A stretch of DNA of 9,120 nucleotides. It comes from Nitrososphaerota archaeon. GTDB taxonomy: Archaea > Thermoproteota > Nitrososphaeria > Nitrososphaerales > UBA183. Positions 1 through 7,620 of the stretch are shown one piece after another; positions within the stretch are counted from its first letter, which is position 1; every line of letters begins with the position of its first letter. The notes beneath the pieces were generated by a model. That model saw only the letters and a program-made list of their open reading frames with translations. It made no database searches and had not been told where the DNA came from. The DNA lies in assembly GCA_029785685.1 (NCBI GenBank), contig JAFLZE010000038.1, positions 1-9,120 on the forward strand, given 5' to 3'. Made by a program: the position numbers and the translations under genes.

Positions 1-554
1 ACGTCGTCAGGAAGTTGCACGGCGCTGACCACCTCGGGGCTTCGAGCATGTGGGCGTGGCAACTCGAAAGGGCGTTGGGTGCCAGCGACAGGCTCGGCTT
101 GGAACGGTTCAAGACGATGCAGAACCACTATAACCTTGCCTATCGCGAAGAAGAGAGGGAGATGATACCACTGTGCAGGGACGAAGGGATCCCCCTCATC
201 CCATGGAGCCCACTCGGCAGGGGGTTCCTTACGGGAAAGTACAGGCGCAGGGCAAAACCCACCAACATAAGGTACCGCAAGGACGGGTATCTGAGCACGA
301 GGTACTTTAGGGCGGAAGACTTCGACGTGGTGGAGAGGCTCATAGAAGTGGCGAAGGCGAAAGGGGTCAAGCCGGCTCAGGCAGCGCTGGCCTGGCTCCT
401 TGCCAAGAAAGACGTCGCATCTCCCATCGTAGGCCCCACCAGAGTAGAACAGCTGGAGGACCTGGTCGAGGCCGTGGACGTTCGCCTGAAGTCTACAGAG
501 GTCAGGCGGCTGGAAGAGCCGTACAGGCCACATTCGGTCCTGGGACACCAGTGA
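1..554 (+). CDS. Aldo/keto reductase, C-terminal part (5' end outside the window)
   Basis: The frame is open from base 3 and ends at TGA 552-554, giving about 184 residues, roughly the C-terminal half of a typical 310-340 residue aldo/keto reductase. Recognisable family segments are LGASSMWAWQ near the left edge, MQNHYNLAYREEER (the beta-strand and loop after the barrel midpoint), IPWSPLGRGFLTGKY (the SPL loop that contacts the nicotinamide cofactor), PIVGPTRVEQLED (the region that usually binds the NADPH 2'-phosphate), and the C-terminal tail EEPYRPHSVLGHQ. The family folds as a cytosolic TIM barrel and reduces aldehydes or ketones with NADPH. The catalytic Asp/Tyr/Lys/His tetrad lies in the missing N-terminal half, so activity and substrate cannot be judged. 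A TTG at base 15 is in frame but falls inside the conserved fold, so it is not the real start. No T-rich terminator follows; the next gene's promoter begins within about 15 bases. Confidence 0.93.
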   Translation, partial: VVRKLHGADHLGASSMWAWQLERALGASDRLGLERFKTMQNHYNLAYREEEREMIPLCRDEGIPLIPWSPLGRGFLTGKYRRRAKPTNIRYRKDGYLSTRYFRAEDFDVVERLIEVAKAKGVKPAQAALAWLLAKKDVASPIVGPTRVEQLEDLVEAVDVRLKSTEVRRLEEPYRPHSVLGHQ

Positions 555-566
555 AACCATTGCATA

Positions 567-576
567 GGGCTTAAGA
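567..576 (+). promoter_or_regulatory. TATA-like promoter element of the DP2 gene
   Basis: GGGCTTAAGA lies in the 46-base gap between the reductase and the polymerase gene. Its centre is about 28 bases before the ATG at 601. Archaeal TATA boxes sit about 26-30 bases upstream of transcription starts, so the transcript would begin at or very near the ATG (leaderless). No Shine-Dalgarno motif is visible in the gap, which agrees with this. The same nine bases, GGCTTAAGA, occur at nearly the same distance before the Sec61-beta gene. This is inferred from position and similarity. Confidence 0.6.
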
Positions 577-600
577 CCCACTACGGGACTCGCGCCGCGA

Positions 601-3600
601 ATGTCTTTCTCCGCAGACCTCGCTTGGGAGAGGGTCAAAACCCTGGCGCCGTTTCCCAAACACCTGGATTCGTACTACAGGGACATTCTTTCACAATACG
701 AGGCAGCCCAGAACCTCGCGACCCTGGCCAGATCAAAGGGACACGACCCGACCGACTCGGTGGAAAGCAAGACGGTCTTCGACTTGGCAGACAGAGTCAA
801 CCAGATGCTCCGACTCGACCAGTTCGAGGGGCTGGTCGACAGGCTGCGGGAGCTCCTCCACACGACGACGAAGGAACGGGCCGCGCTGACCATATCACAG
901 GAGATAGCGCTCGGGAAGTTCGGAGCCCTCGAAAGACACGAGGCACTGAGCTACGGGGTCAGGGCAGGGCTTGCCGTGATGACCGACGGGGTCACGGTGG
1001 CTCCTCTCGAAGGGATATCTGCCGTGACGATAAAGCAGAACGACGACAACACCGATTACGTCTCTGTTTCCTACGCCGGTCCCATGCGTTCGGCCGGAGG
1101 GACAGAAGCGGCTTTCTCTCTCGTCATAGCAGATGTGACTGCCAAGAAGCTTGGGCTGAGCAACTACAGGGCCCGCCAGGAAGAGATTGACAGATTTGCC
1201 GAAGAGTTGAGGATTTACGAACGCGACGTCGGCAACTTCCAGTACAAAGTTACCGACGACGACATCAGACGCGCCATCTCGAACATGCCAGTCGAAGTTG
1301 ACGGCATAGAGACAGACCCCATCGAGGTGGTCGTCCACAGGAGCCTGAAGCGGGTGACCACTGACAGGCTCAGGGGCGGGGCCCTCAGGGTCCTCAACGA
1401 CGGCGTGATAGGTCGCGCCAACAAGCTCTCGAAGAAGCTGGCGAGCCTCAACATCGTAGGGTGGGAGTTCCTGTCCCAACTGAAAGGAGGAACCCAGCAG
1501 ACGACCAACGAGACCGAGAAGGCAGGGGCACACTTCGAAGAAGTTATTTCAGGCAGGGCCGTCCTTTCGATGCCCAGGAGCAAGGGAGGGTTCCGGCTCC
1601 GATACGGGAGGTCGGTCAACACGGGCCTCTCGACCATAGGCATACATCCGGCGGTGGCGACCCTGCTCGACTACCCGGTGGTCACCGGGACCCAAGTGAA
1701 GGTGGATATGCCCGGTAAGGCGGCCACGATAGCGTTCGTCGACTCGATCGAGGGTCCCACCATACTGACCAAAGACGGGAGCGTCGTCAGGGTATCGACA
1801 ACGAGCCAGGCCGAGGGATTGCGCGACATCCTCTCAAAAATCATAGACCTCGGCGACGTTCTGGTGAGCTATGGGGACTTCCTCGAGAACAACAAAGCGA
1901 TGCCGCCTTCTCCTTACGTTCCGGAGTGGTGGAACCACGACCTAGTGAGGGCCATGGCAAGCATGCCAGGCGCTCAGCGGCTTCTTGACGCGGCGGGGAT
2001 TCCAGCCACAAGGATCAAGGACCTGGTAGCTTCCCCGCTTGCGACCCCGACAGCCGCCGAAGCGATACTGATTTCGAGGGCATTGGGCATACCATTGCAT
2101 CCATCCCACACGCCGCGCTTCGACCGAGTCAATGCCAACGACCTCGCCGAGCTCAGGAAGAACTGCAGAATCAACGGTTCGGCCGTCGTCATCATCGTCT
2201 CCGTCCCACACATACGATGGGTTCTCAACACGTGCCTCGTCGAGCACAGGATAGACGGCGACCTGGCATCTGTGGAAGGGGAGCCTGGGCTGATACTACG
2301 GACGCTGCTCAGGCTCGACGAGCCAGAACAGGTCGTACCAATTGACGAGCCCGACTACATCAAACGCCTTTCGGGGATCGAGCTTGGGCGCCAGAGCACG
2401 ACAACCATAGGCATCAGGGTCGGAAGGCCGGAGAAGGCGATGGTGAGGAGGATGAAACCTCCGGTCCACGTGCTCTTTCCCGTCGGCTATGAAGGCGGCC
2501 CCATGCGCGACGTGTTCGCAGCCGCCAAGGCCCAGAGATCAGAAATCGAGGTCGTCAACTTATACTGCAGGAGCTGCAAAGAGAGGAGGCTGGCGACCAA
2601 GTGCGAAGTTTGCGGGGACGCCACCGATTCGTTCATGGCGTGTCCGAAGTGCGGTGCCATGTCTCAGGACACCGCATGTCCCAACTGTCGAGCAAAGACC
2701 CTCCCATACTCCAAGATGAATTACGACTTCAGGTCGAGGCTCGAAGCCATCAGGGCGAGGATTCCGCACAACCCTGCCAAACCCGTGAAAGGGGTGCGGG
2801 GGCTCACGAGCGTTACCAAGTTCCCCGAGGCCCTAGAGAAGGGAGTCATCAGGAGTAGACACGACGCCTACGTGTATAAGGACGGCACCCTGAGAATCGA
2901 CGCGACCAACGAGCCGCTCACTCACTTCCGGGTGACCGACGTGAAGGGCGACATACCGACTCTCATCAGGCTTGGTTACTCGCATGACATGACCGGCGCC
3001 CCACTCGAGAGGCAGGACCAGATACTCGAGCTCAAGCCACAGGATATCATCGTCCCCGCCGACATTGGGGGCGACCTTGTCAAGATGGCCCAATGCGTCG
3101 ACGACGAGCTCCAGAACCTCTATGGCCTTGACGCTTTCTATTCGGTGAGGGAGCCCAAAGACCTCTTAGGGAAGATCGTCATCGGCCTCGCTCCGCATAC
3201 GTCTGTGGGCGTCGCGGGAAGGATAGTTGGATTCTCAGCCACCGAGGTCTGCCTGGCGAACCCCTATTGGCATTCTGCAAAGAGGCGCGACTGCGACGGA
3301 GACGGCGACTCACTCCTGCTTCTCATGGACGTCCTGATCAACTTTTCTCTGCAGTACGTTCCTGCCCAGATAGGCGGGTACATGGACACCCCTCTCCTGA
3401 TTCAACCGGTCATCCTCCCTTCAGAGGTCGACGAGCAGGCCCACAACTTCGACATCGCACCCAGCTATCCTCTCGAGTTCTACGAGAAGACCCAGAGCAC
3501 GCCCGCGGCGGCGGCGTTGGCACCTCTGATAGAGCGGATCGGTTCGCGGCTTGAAAACGATACCCAGTTCTACGGCTACGGTTTCACGCACCCCACAAGC

Positions 3601-4056
3601 GCCATCACGATAAGGCGCGCCCGCGGATCTTACTCGACCCTGCGCACCCTGAACGAGAAGATTTCGAAGCAGATCGAAGTCGCGTCACTGGTGGAAGCCG
3701 TGTCAACAAGAGACGTTGTCGAGTCGATAATCAGGACGCACCTCATCAGGGACATCATGGGGAACGCGAAGAAGTACGCCACCCAGGCGTTCAAGTGTAA
3801 GAGCTGCGGTCTGACACTAAGGCGACCTCCACTGGCTGTCAAGTGCCCCAGTTGCGGCGGGGAAATCAGGGGAACCCTTACTAGGGCGTCGGTCGAGAAA
3901 TACCTCTACATCGCCCAGAAACTCGCCCGAGATTACGACGTGGATCCCTATCTGAGGAGCAGATTGGACATGCTACAGAGGGAGCTGGACCAGCTATTCC
4001 AGGGGCCTAGGAAAGCAGACCAGCTGGAGTTGACCGAGTTCCTGAACCCGGCCTAG
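601..4056 (+). CDS. polC: DNA polymerase D (PolD), large catalytic subunit DP2
   Basis: The product has 1,151 residues, within the usual DP2 range once inteins are excluded; none is present. With the small exonuclease subunit DP1 (not in this window) it forms the archaeal replicative polymerase PolD. Conserved segments in order: GPMRSAGGTE (160-169), GRPEKA (608-613), KPPVHVLFPVGYEGG (619-633), a cysteine-rich zinc region with C656/C659, C668/C671, C681/C684 and C693/C696, the catalytic double-psi barrel loop AKRRDCDGDGD (893-903), and a C-terminal zinc knuckle C1066/C1069/C1082/C1085. D899 and D901 match the metal-binding aspartates of the Pyrococcus NCDGDED motif, while D897 replaces its first Asn. 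The C-terminus ends in QLELTEFL (1141-1148), a PCNA-binding (PIP-box) pattern. The ATG at 601 is chosen because the N-terminal family alignment starts there and a TATA-like box sits about 28 bases upstream. The stop codon overlaps that of the convergent glyA. Confidence 0.98.
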   Translation: MSFSADLAWERVKTLAPFPKHLDSYYRDILSQYEAAQNLATLARSKGHDPTDSVESKTVFDLADRVNQMLRLDQFEGLVDRLRELLHTTTKERAALTISQEIALGKFGALERHEALSYGVRAGLAVMTDGVTVAPLEGISAVTIKQNDDNTDYVSVSYAGPMRSAGGTEAAFSLVIADVTAKKLGLSNYRARQEEIDRFAEELRIYERDVGNFQYKVTDDDIRRAISNMPVEVDGIETDPIEVVVHRSLKRVTTDRLRGGALRVLNDGVIGRANKLSKKLASLNIVGWEFLSQLKGGTQQTTNETEKAGAHFEEVISGRAVLSMPRSKGGFRLRYGRSVNTGLSTIGIHPAVATLLDYPVVTGTQVKVDMPGKAATIAFVDSIEGPTILTKDGSVVRVSTTSQAEGLRDILSKIIDLGDVLVSYGDFLENNKAMPPSPYVPEWWNHDLVRAMASMPGAQRLLDAAGIPATRIKDLVASPLATPTAAEAILISRALGIPLHPSHTPRFDRVNANDLAELRKNCRINGSAVVIIVSVPHIRWVLNTCLVEHRIDGDLASVEGEPGLILRTLLRLDEPEQVVPIDEPDYIKRLSGIELGRQSTTTIGIRVGRPEKAMVRRMKPPVHVLFPVGYEGGPMRDVFAAAKAQRSEIEVVNLYCRSCKERRLATKCEVCGDATDSFMACPKCGAMSQDTACPNCRAKTLPYSKMNYDFRSRLEAIRARIPHNPAKPVKGVRGLTSVTKFPEALEKGVIRSRHDAYVYKDGTLRIDATNEPLTHFRVTDVKGDIPTLIRLGYSHDMTGAPLERQDQILELKPQDIIVPADIGGDLVKMAQCVDDELQNLYGLDAFYSVREPKDLLGKIVIGLAPHTSVGVAGRIVGFSATEVCLANPYWHSAKRRDCDGDGDSLLLLMDVLINFSLQYVPAQIGGYMDTPLLIQPVILPSEVDEQAHNFDIAPSYPLEFYEKTQSTPAAAALAPLIERIGSRLENDTQFYGYGFTHPTSAITIRRARGSYSTLRTLNEKISKQIEVASLVEAVSTRDVVESIIRTHLIRDIMGNAKKYATQAFKCKSCGLTLRRPPLAVKCPSCGGEIRGTLTRASVEKYLYIAQKLARDYDVDPYLRSRLDMLQRELDQLFQGPRKADQLELTEFLNPA

Positions 4057-5342
4057 CCAAACGAATATGCCGGTGAGTCTCTGAAGGAGTACTTGACTTT
4101 CTGGAAGCCCTTCCTCATCTCCTTAATCCTGGACACCACCTCTTTCTTCTTCGCCCCTTGCATCCCTAGGTGAACCAGTTCGGCCACCTCCTTCATCTCA
4201 GATCTTCCCATCCCCAGGCGTGTGAGCTCTGCGACTCCAAACCTGATGCCGCCCGGGTTGGTATAGTGCCTACCCGCCTGAAGGTCGCCGGGGATGGGCT
4301 CCCGGTTGCATATGACGTTCTGTTCCTCCAGGAGCTTTTCGATGACACCGCCGTCCGCGTACCTGGTCACATCAAGGACCACCTGGTGAGACTTCGTGTA
4401 TCCGCCCTTTTCACCCAGGACCTTCTCGCCGAGCTCGGCTAATCTTTCTGCCAGGGTCTGGGCATTGACCACCACGTCCTTCGCATATCTCTTTCCGAAC
4501 TGCAGGAACTCGGCGAAGACCATGGCCTTGGCCGCGACATGGTGTAGGTGGTGGTTGCTCGTTGTGCCTGGGAACACGGCCTTCTTCAGGGGCCCGGCTA
4601 GTTCGGCGGTGGACGCGATGGCTCCTCCCTGGGGTCCGAAGAGAACCTTGTGGGTGCTGAACGTCATCACCTGAGCACCTTCGCGCAAGGGGTCTTGGAA
4701 CTGTCCTCCGGCTATGAGACCAGCCACATGAGCGGCATCGTAACAGATGGTCCCGCCCTTGTCATGAATCGTCTGCTCCAGCTCCTTTACAGGGTGGGGG
4801 AACAGGAAGAGGCTGCAGCCGAACATGGCCAGCTTTAGCGAAGGCAGAGCCGCAATCCGTTTCTTGGTCTCGTCAACGTCGATATTCATCTCTTCTTTGT
4901 CGAAAGCGAAGTACGACACGTCGAGAGAGTGTACAAGGCCTGCCGTCCCACCGAAGTCTTTCTTCCCATGGGAGATGTGTCCCCCGTTGGGCACCGAGAG
5001 CGCCATCAACATGTCACCGGGACCACTAAGCGCGCTATAGACTGCGAGGTTAGCGTTAACTCCAGATACGGGCCTGACGTCCATGTGGTCCGCCTTGAAG
5101 AGTTTCTTCCCGAGGGCGATGGCCTGCAGCTCTATCTGATCGATATACCGGCATCCGGCATATACCCTCTCTCCTGGCCACCCTTCGGCATAACGATGCC
5201 CGAGGTCCGAGGACAGCGCCCTGCGGACCGGCTCCGACGCCAGATTCTCACTGGCTATCATGGGGAGGCTTTCAGAGAACCACTTTTCATGAGAACGGAC
5301 TTTGGCGACTACCGATTTGAACTCCGTTTCGTAAGAAGGCAT
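4053..5342 (-). CDS. glyA: Serine hydroxymethyltransferase
   Basis: This 429-residue protein has full family length and belongs to the fold-type I PLP enzymes. It interconverts serine and glycine while transferring a one-carbon unit to a tetrahydropterin carrier (tetrahydrofolate or an archaeal equivalent; the sequence does not show which), in the cytosol. Visible motifs: IASEN (29-33), GGHISHG (120-126), YDAAHVAGLI (201-210; D202 should pair with the pyridine nitrogen and H205 lies nearby), STHK (229-232; K232 is the expected PLP lysine), GPQGG (236-240), and the C-terminal GGIRFGVAELTRLGMG with arginines expected to bind the substrate carboxylate. The residue after K232 is Val, where most family members have Thr. 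The ATG at 5342 is supported by a TATA box ending 21 bases upstream. The gene is convergent with DP2 (stop codons overlap) and divergent from the ABC transporter genes. Confidence 0.97.
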   Translation of the reverse strand: MPSYETEFKSVVAKVRSHEKWFSESLPMIASENLASEPVRRALSSDLGHRYAEGWPGERVYAGCRYIDQIELQAIALGKKLFKADHMDVRPVSGVNANLAVYSALSGPGDMLMALSVPNGGHISHGKKDFGGTAGLVHSLDVSYFAFDKEEMNIDVDETKKRIAALPSLKLAMFGCSLFLFPHPVKELEQTIHDKGGTICYDAAHVAGLIAGGQFQDPLREGAQVMTFSTHKVLFGPQGGAIASTAELAGPLKKAVFPGTTSNHHLHHVAAKAMVFAEFLQFGKRYAKDVVVNAQTLAERLAELGEKVLGEKGGYTKSHQVVLDVTRYADGGVIEKLLEEQNVICNREPIPGDLQAGRHYTNPGGIRFGVAELTRLGMGRSEMKEVAELVHLGMQGAKKKEVVSRIKEMRKGFQKVKYSFRDSPAYSFG

Positions 5343-5363
5343 GAGGACGCGAACTCTCCCACG

Positions 5364-5372
5364 TTAATTATA
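5364..5372 (-). promoter_or_regulatory. TATA box of glyA
   Basis: On the minus strand the sequence reads TATAATTAA, centred about 26 bases before the glyA ATG, the expected TATA-to-start spacing for a leaderless archaeal transcript. It lies in the most AT-rich patch of the 98-base divergent intergenic region. No ribosome-binding motif stands out between it and the ATG. Confidence 0.65.
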
Positions 5373-5404
5373 CATTTGGAGCGGCGACAGCCGTGCAGAT
5401 TCCG

Positions 5405-5410
5405 TTTATA
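5405..5410 (+). promoter_or_regulatory. TATA box of the ABC transporter operon
   Basis: TTTATA, preceded by TCCG, is centred about 33 bases before the ATG at 5441. Transcription would start about 5-9 bases before the ATG, leaving a very short leader. It shares the 5343-5440 divergent region with the glyA TATA box, about 40 bases away on the other strand, so one regulator bound between them could affect both directions. That last point is speculation. Confidence 0.5.
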
Positions 5411-5440
5411 CCCAGACGGGGCAGGGTCTAACAGCGTGAC

Positions 5441-6172
5441 ATGTCGTCACCAGGAAACCAGAACCTCAGCATCGAACTGACCCACGTGAGCAAGTCCTAC
5501 GGTCGGGTCCCCGCCCTCAGCGACCTCACCTTCGAGATCCCGAAAGGAGGACGCTTCGCCCTCCTGGGTCCTAACGGGGCAGGCAAATCCACAACGCTGA
5601 AACTTCTCGTTGGTTCTCTAAGGCCCGACGTGGGATACGTCAAGGTCCAGGGTGTCGCTCCTGACAGCAGGGAGGCGAAGTCGTTGATCGGTTATCTCCC
5701 TGAGGACGCCCTTCCTTACAGGATGCTTTCGGTAAGAGAGAACCTGGAGTACATCGGAGCGCTCAGGAACGTCCCCGAACTGAAGGACCGGGTCGACTTC
5801 CTGCTTGACGAGCTCGATTTGGGACAATACGAAAAGGCAAACGTAGGACGGCTCTCCAGAGGCAACACCCAGAAGCTCGCAATCGCGCTGGCCCTAGTCC
5901 ATTCCCCAAAGGTGCTGCTCCTGGACGAGCCTCTGAACTATCTGGACATACCGACCCAGGAGAAGGTGATAGGTCTCCTAGACAGGCTGGAAGGCACCCA
6001 CCTAGTCTCAACCCACATAATGTCAATCGCCGACAGGCTCACCGACAGCGTCGTCATGATCTCCAAGGGAATGTTCCTCTGGGAGGGAACAATCGAGCAG
6101 CTGAGGAAGAATGGCGCACCAGACGAACCCATAGAAAAAGTGGTGGCGAGGATGATGACCGGTGCTACCTAG
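5441..6172 (+). CDS. ABC transporter ATP-binding protein (ABC-2 type)
   Basis: The product is a 243-residue nucleotide-binding subunit that would hydrolyse ATP at the inner face of the membrane to drive the permease encoded next. Motifs: Walker [10 protein letters not shown] (43-51), a Q-loop region IGYLPEDA in which Glu replaces the usual Gln (common in ABC-2 exporter ATPases), a divergent signature [12 protein letters not shown] (138-149; classically LSGGQ), Walker B VLLLDEP (158-164) with the catalytic Glu, and the H-loop histidine in STHIM (H192). The fold is complete, so the gene should be functional. Family resemblance is to the CcmA/YtrB-like ATPases of ABC-2 systems, often used for lipid, polysaccharide, antibiotic or metal-related export; the substrate cannot be read from sequence. 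The 3' end overlaps the permease start by 11 bases, which indicates an operon and probably translational coupling. Confidence 0.95.
   Translation: MSSPGNQNLSIELTHVSKSYGRVPALSDLTFEIPKGGRFALLGPNGAGKSTTLKLLVGSLRPDVGYVKVQGVAPDSREAKSLIGYLPEDALPYRMLSVRENLEYIGALRNVPELKDRVDFLLDELDLGQYEKANVGRLSRGNTQKLAIALALVHSPKVLLLDEPLNYLDIPTQEKVIGLLDRLEGTHLVSTHIMSIADRLTDSVVMISKGMFLWEGTIEQLRKNGAPDEPIEKVVARMMTGAT
6148..6151 (+). promoter_or_regulatory. Possible Shine-Dalgarno site for the ABC permease GTG start
   Basis: GAGG sits 10 bases before the GTG at 6162, inside the end of the ATPase gene. This internal operon gene cannot be leaderless, so a ribosome-binding site or re-initiation after the upstream stop is expected. 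The match is short, and its role is a weak inference. Confidence 0.35.
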
Positions 6173-7574
6173 GCTCCTGAAATTCATCGTCAGGACCAGG
6201 TTCTCCAGACCGCTGTTGATTCTGCTCTCGATACTCGTGACCTACGAAATCGCGATATCGTCTGTCGTCCCGCCACAGAGCGAGAATCTCCTCCTGAGCT
6301 ACTACGGGACGGGTATCATAGCGTTGTTGCTCGCGATGGCCCTTGCCACGGGCGGAGTGATGGTCCTGAAATCTGACCGGGACTACCTCTTTACTCTCCC
6401 GCTGAGCTCCAGAGACCTCTCGCTCTCCATATTCTTCTCTCAGTTCATCGCATTCGGGATTACCATACTGTTCATGTTCGTCTATCTGTCGCAGTCCCTC
6501 GCCTCCGCATTCCTGATAGCCGATCTGACCGCGCTCGCGATGACATTTACATCACTCGGAATAATCGCCACGTCCCTACCGACGAAAGTGCGGACTGCCC
6601 TCGCGGCCGTCATGGCGGTCTGGACGCTGTCCGGCATCGCGGGATTCCCCATCTCGCCCGGGGCGGCGTTCAACGGAAACGTGATCTCCGGGACGGCGAC
6701 TCTCGTCCTACTCGGCATCGCGACCACAGCCGCAGCTTTCAGGAGCCTGTCGACAGTGGAACTCGACATGATGAAGAACCTCGTGAGGGCTTCCTCCACG
6801 GAGATCAAATCGCAAATCAGCTATGCTGGGAAGAGCCCGGTGGGAGCCATATACTCGATGAACCTCTCAACGCTGTCGCTTGCCGGCAGGATGAACATGG
6901 CCGGGGCTTCGAGATATGTCTCGAGGCGCGTCAAGACGAGATGGGTCGTCACAGTGGCAGCCGTAGGGGCAGTGGCGTACTTCGCACTCGTGCTCTTCTA
7001 TACCGGCCCGCCGTCGGCGTTTGTAGCAGGGTCGGACTCGTTGCCCGCGGCGATCGGGGTGTCTATCGGCCTGGCGTTCGTTTCGTTCTTTCTCTCCCAG
7101 TCAGCGATTACGAACGAGCGAATCTGGCTCTCGCTGACCTCTCTCCCCCCGAGCACTTACTTCCGGCATCTGATTGCTTCGAGGGTCATCTCGCTTCTCC
7201 TGATCCTGGCTCCGTTCATGGTCGCCGACTCCGCACTCTTCCTCCTGGGGTACGCCGAAGCACTCGGAGCCCTGGTCGTCGTCGCAACGGTGATACCCGG
7301 TTCCTACGTCCTCATGATATTGTGGGCCGCATTCATCGCGCCAATACAGGTGAAGGGGGATGACCTAATGATGGCCGCCCAGTTCAACCTCCGTCAGCTG
7401 TCGACCGCGCTCCCTCTGGTGGCTGTCTTCTTGCTCGTCTCCTTGGCGATAGTCCTTCCAATCGTCGCCATCGTCGGTGGCCTCGCGCTAGTCGTGATAG
7501 CAGGGGGCCTGAGCATGAGCGGCAGGTTTTGGGGCAGGGTCGTCACGAAACTGACAGAAAGCGGATTCGTCTGA
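6162..7574 (+). CDS. ABC-2-type transporter permease, tandem two-half form
   Basis: This 470-residue polytopic membrane protein starts with GTG inside the end of the ATPase gene. I estimate about 12 membrane segments in two clusters. The first is near residues 18-36, 49-69, 89-109, 115-137, 145-163 and 176-193; the second is near 261-281, 295-315, 337-357, 365-393, 414-435 and 436-452. A soluble linker at about 194-260, rich in basic and polar residues, separates them. In each half the second helix is followed by a cytosolic stretch with a charged segment and an LP-x-S motif (LPLSS at 79-83; LPPS at 328-331), the usual place of the coupling helix that touches the ATPase. This suggests a duplicated six-helix ABC-2 permease fused into one chain, paired with a homodimer of the preceding ATPase. 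The substrate is unknown. No signal peptide or extracellular domain is visible. Confidence 0.85.
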   Translation: MLPRLLKFIVRTRFSRPLLILLSILVTYEIAISSVVPPQSENLLLSYYGTGIIALLLAMALATGGVMVLKSDRDYLFTLPLSSRDLSLSIFFSQFIAFGITILFMFVYLSQSLASAFLIADLTALAMTFTSLGIIATSLPTKVRTALAAVMAVWTLSGIAGFPISPGAAFNGNVISGTATLVLLGIATTAAAFRSLSTVELDMMKNLVRASSTEIKSQISYAGKSPVGAIYSMNLSTLSLAGRMNMAGASRYVSRRVKTRWVVTVAAVGAVAYFALVLFYTGPPSAFVAGSDSLPAAIGVSIGLAFVSFFLSQSAITNERIWLSLTSLPPSTYFRHLIASRVISLLLILAPFMVADSALFLLGYAEALGALVVVATVIPGSYVLMILWAAFIAPIQVKGDDLMMAAQFNLRQLSTALPLVAVFLLVSLAIVLPIVAIVGGLALVVIAGGLSMSGRFWGRVVTKLTESGFV

Positions 7575-7586
7575 CTGACGGCGCTA

Positions 7587-7595
7587 GGCTTAAGA
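7587..7595 (+). promoter_or_regulatory. TATA-like promoter element of the Sec61-beta gene
   Basis: GGCTTAAGA in the 46-base gap after the permease gene is centred about 30 bases before the ATG at 7621. It is the same nine-base string found upstream of the DP2 gene, at a spacing that differs by one base. The Sec61-beta gene is therefore probably transcribed from its own leaderless promoter and not only by read-through from the ABC operon. Confidence 0.6.
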
Positions 7596-7620
7596 ACTCT
7601 CGGGCGGGTCCAAAACCGTA

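Noticed and set aside
15..554. TTG at base 15 as the true start of the reductase gene
   Set aside because: The frame is open to the left edge and the conserved barrel sequence is already under way, so the gene is simply cut by the window.
895..1533. A 212-codon open frame on the minus strand inside the DP2 gene
   Set aside because: It is fully antisense to conserved polymerase sequence, its translation resembles no family I know, and long antisense frames are expected in GC-rich coding DNA.
2656..2696. Cysteine-rich stretch as a separate zinc-finger gene
   Set aside because: The cysteine pairs are in frame within DP2 and match the known zinc-binding module of that subunit.
601..4056. A possible intein in the polymerase gene, as often found in DP2
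   Set aside because: The length is 1,151 residues, all conserved blocks are continuous, and no intein splice-junction motifs interrupt the catalytic or zinc regions.
4929..5480. A 183-codon open frame on the plus strand covering the 5' part of glyA and the divergent promoter region
   Set aside because: It lies antisense to conserved SHMT sequence, crosses both promoters and the ABC ATPase start, and its translation is low-complexity without domain signal.
7575..7620. Possible terminator or small RNA between the permease and Sec61-beta genes
   Set aside because: No T-rich run or convincing hairpin is visible in the 46 bases; the promoter element explains the conserved-looking part.
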